The notes beneath the pieces are model-generated. The model saw nothing but the letters and a program-made list of their open reading frames with translations. It did not search any database and was not told the DNA's origin. From NCBI RefSeq assembly GCF_007830265.1, contig NZ_VLKE01000001.1:124001-188000 (forward strand): a stretch of DNA of 64,000 bases, given 5' to 3'. This stretch comes from Micromonospora olivasterospora. GTDB lineage: Bacteria > Actinomycetota > Actinomycetes > Mycobacteriales > Micromonosporaceae. This document shows, in pieces, positions 63,823 through 64,000 of this stretch. The position numbers and the translations under genes are program-made. How positions within the stretch are numbered: position 1 is the stretch's first letter; each line of letters starts with the position of its first letter.

Positions 63823-64000
63823 ATGCCCAGCCGCCTCGTCGGCTGGGCCCGCGACACCCTCCGCACCACCATCGAGATCGTGCGCAAACCCGCCGATCTG
63901 CGCGGGTTCGTCGTGCACCCCCGCCGCTGGGTGGTGGAGAGGACTCTCGCCTGGCTGACCGCCCACCGCAGGCTGGCCCGCGATTACGAAACCCACCCCA
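63823..64000 (+). pseudogene. C-terminal fragment of a second IS5-type transposase (continues off the window)
   Basis: From ATG 63823 the frame encodes [20 protein letters not shown] followed by [19 protein letters not shown], the well-known C-terminal block of an IS5-type DDE transposase ([12 protein letters not shown] with the last Glu). Nothing of the front half is present, and upstream is unrelated DNA with a G8 run at about 63727. It is either a remnant or the end of an element cut by the ISAzo13 insertion. The C-terminus is outside the window. Confidence 0.7.

Overview
The window is high-GC, codon-biased actinobacterial DNA. Frequent GTG/TTG starts, lipobox lipoproteins, LacI/WYL/OmpR-type regulators, an LtrA protein, a DUF3618/holin membrane operon and giant secreted proteins all point to a filamentous actinomycete. 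Micromonosporaceae is my best guess (inference from gene style, not from a database search). I see no rRNA, tRNA or CRISPR.

Region 1 (1-9.8 kb) is a sugar-uptake and sugar-metabolism locus in decay. It holds a partial MFS exporter, a LacI-type regulator behind two identical 14-bp operators, a CUT2-type sugar-binding lipoprotein with a frameshifted C-terminus, a complete-looking IS200/IS605 element (tnpA-tnpB) between binding protein and ATPase, an ATPase gene that breaks off after its first nucleotide-binding domain, an unrecognised ORF, and a PfkB sugar kinase. No CUT2 permease remains. A PQQ-type sugar dehydrogenase and a LamG lipoprotein follow on the minus strand.

Region 2 (9.8-26.6 kb) begins with a chimeric ORF (sugar permease fragment fused to a DegT/DnrJ aminotransferase) and a NUDIX gene. 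Then comes a very large RTX-repeat secreted protein on the minus strand, split by a one-base frameshift (about 3,227 residues if joined). It is followed by a truncated alpha/beta hydrolase, an amidohydrolase interrupted by one amber codon, a divergent pair of cell-wall enzymes (D,D-carboxypeptidase and L,D-transpeptidase), and a WYL regulator with an internal deletion.

Region 3 (26.7-41.7 kb) is mostly intact. It holds an EI24-like membrane protein, LtrA, a transposase relic, a methyltransferase, a LivH relic, an orphan salicylate synthase, a DUF3618/holin-like membrane operon, a protein with two winged-helix domains, a three-gene carbohydrate ABC transporter followed by three stacked hairpins, and a HemD-like/winged-helix fusion regulator.

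Region 4 (41.6-60.6 kb) is dominated by one 6,110-codon minus-strand gene. Its product looks like a giant modular secreted effector. It has a WXG100-like/hydrophobic N-terminus, a divergent papain-like domain, a degenerate triplicated module in visibly lower-GC DNA, two near-identical papain-fold (Tox-PL/glutamine-deamidase-like) domains with the same Cys-His-Asp spacing, a long Ala/Arg/Glu coiled coil, and repeated beta-rich C-terminal modules. A YbaB/EbfC-like gene lies upstream. There is no room for an immunity gene downstream, because the gene ends tail-to-tail inside the HemD-like regulator.

Region 5 (60.9-64 kb) is an insertion-sequence cluster: an IS5-type element inserted at the junction of an older ISAzo13-type element, then another partial IS5-type transposase. 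The high density of broken genes suggests an accessory or degenerating chromosomal region. Several of the frameshifts lie in G/C runs, so sequencing error must be excluded for those.
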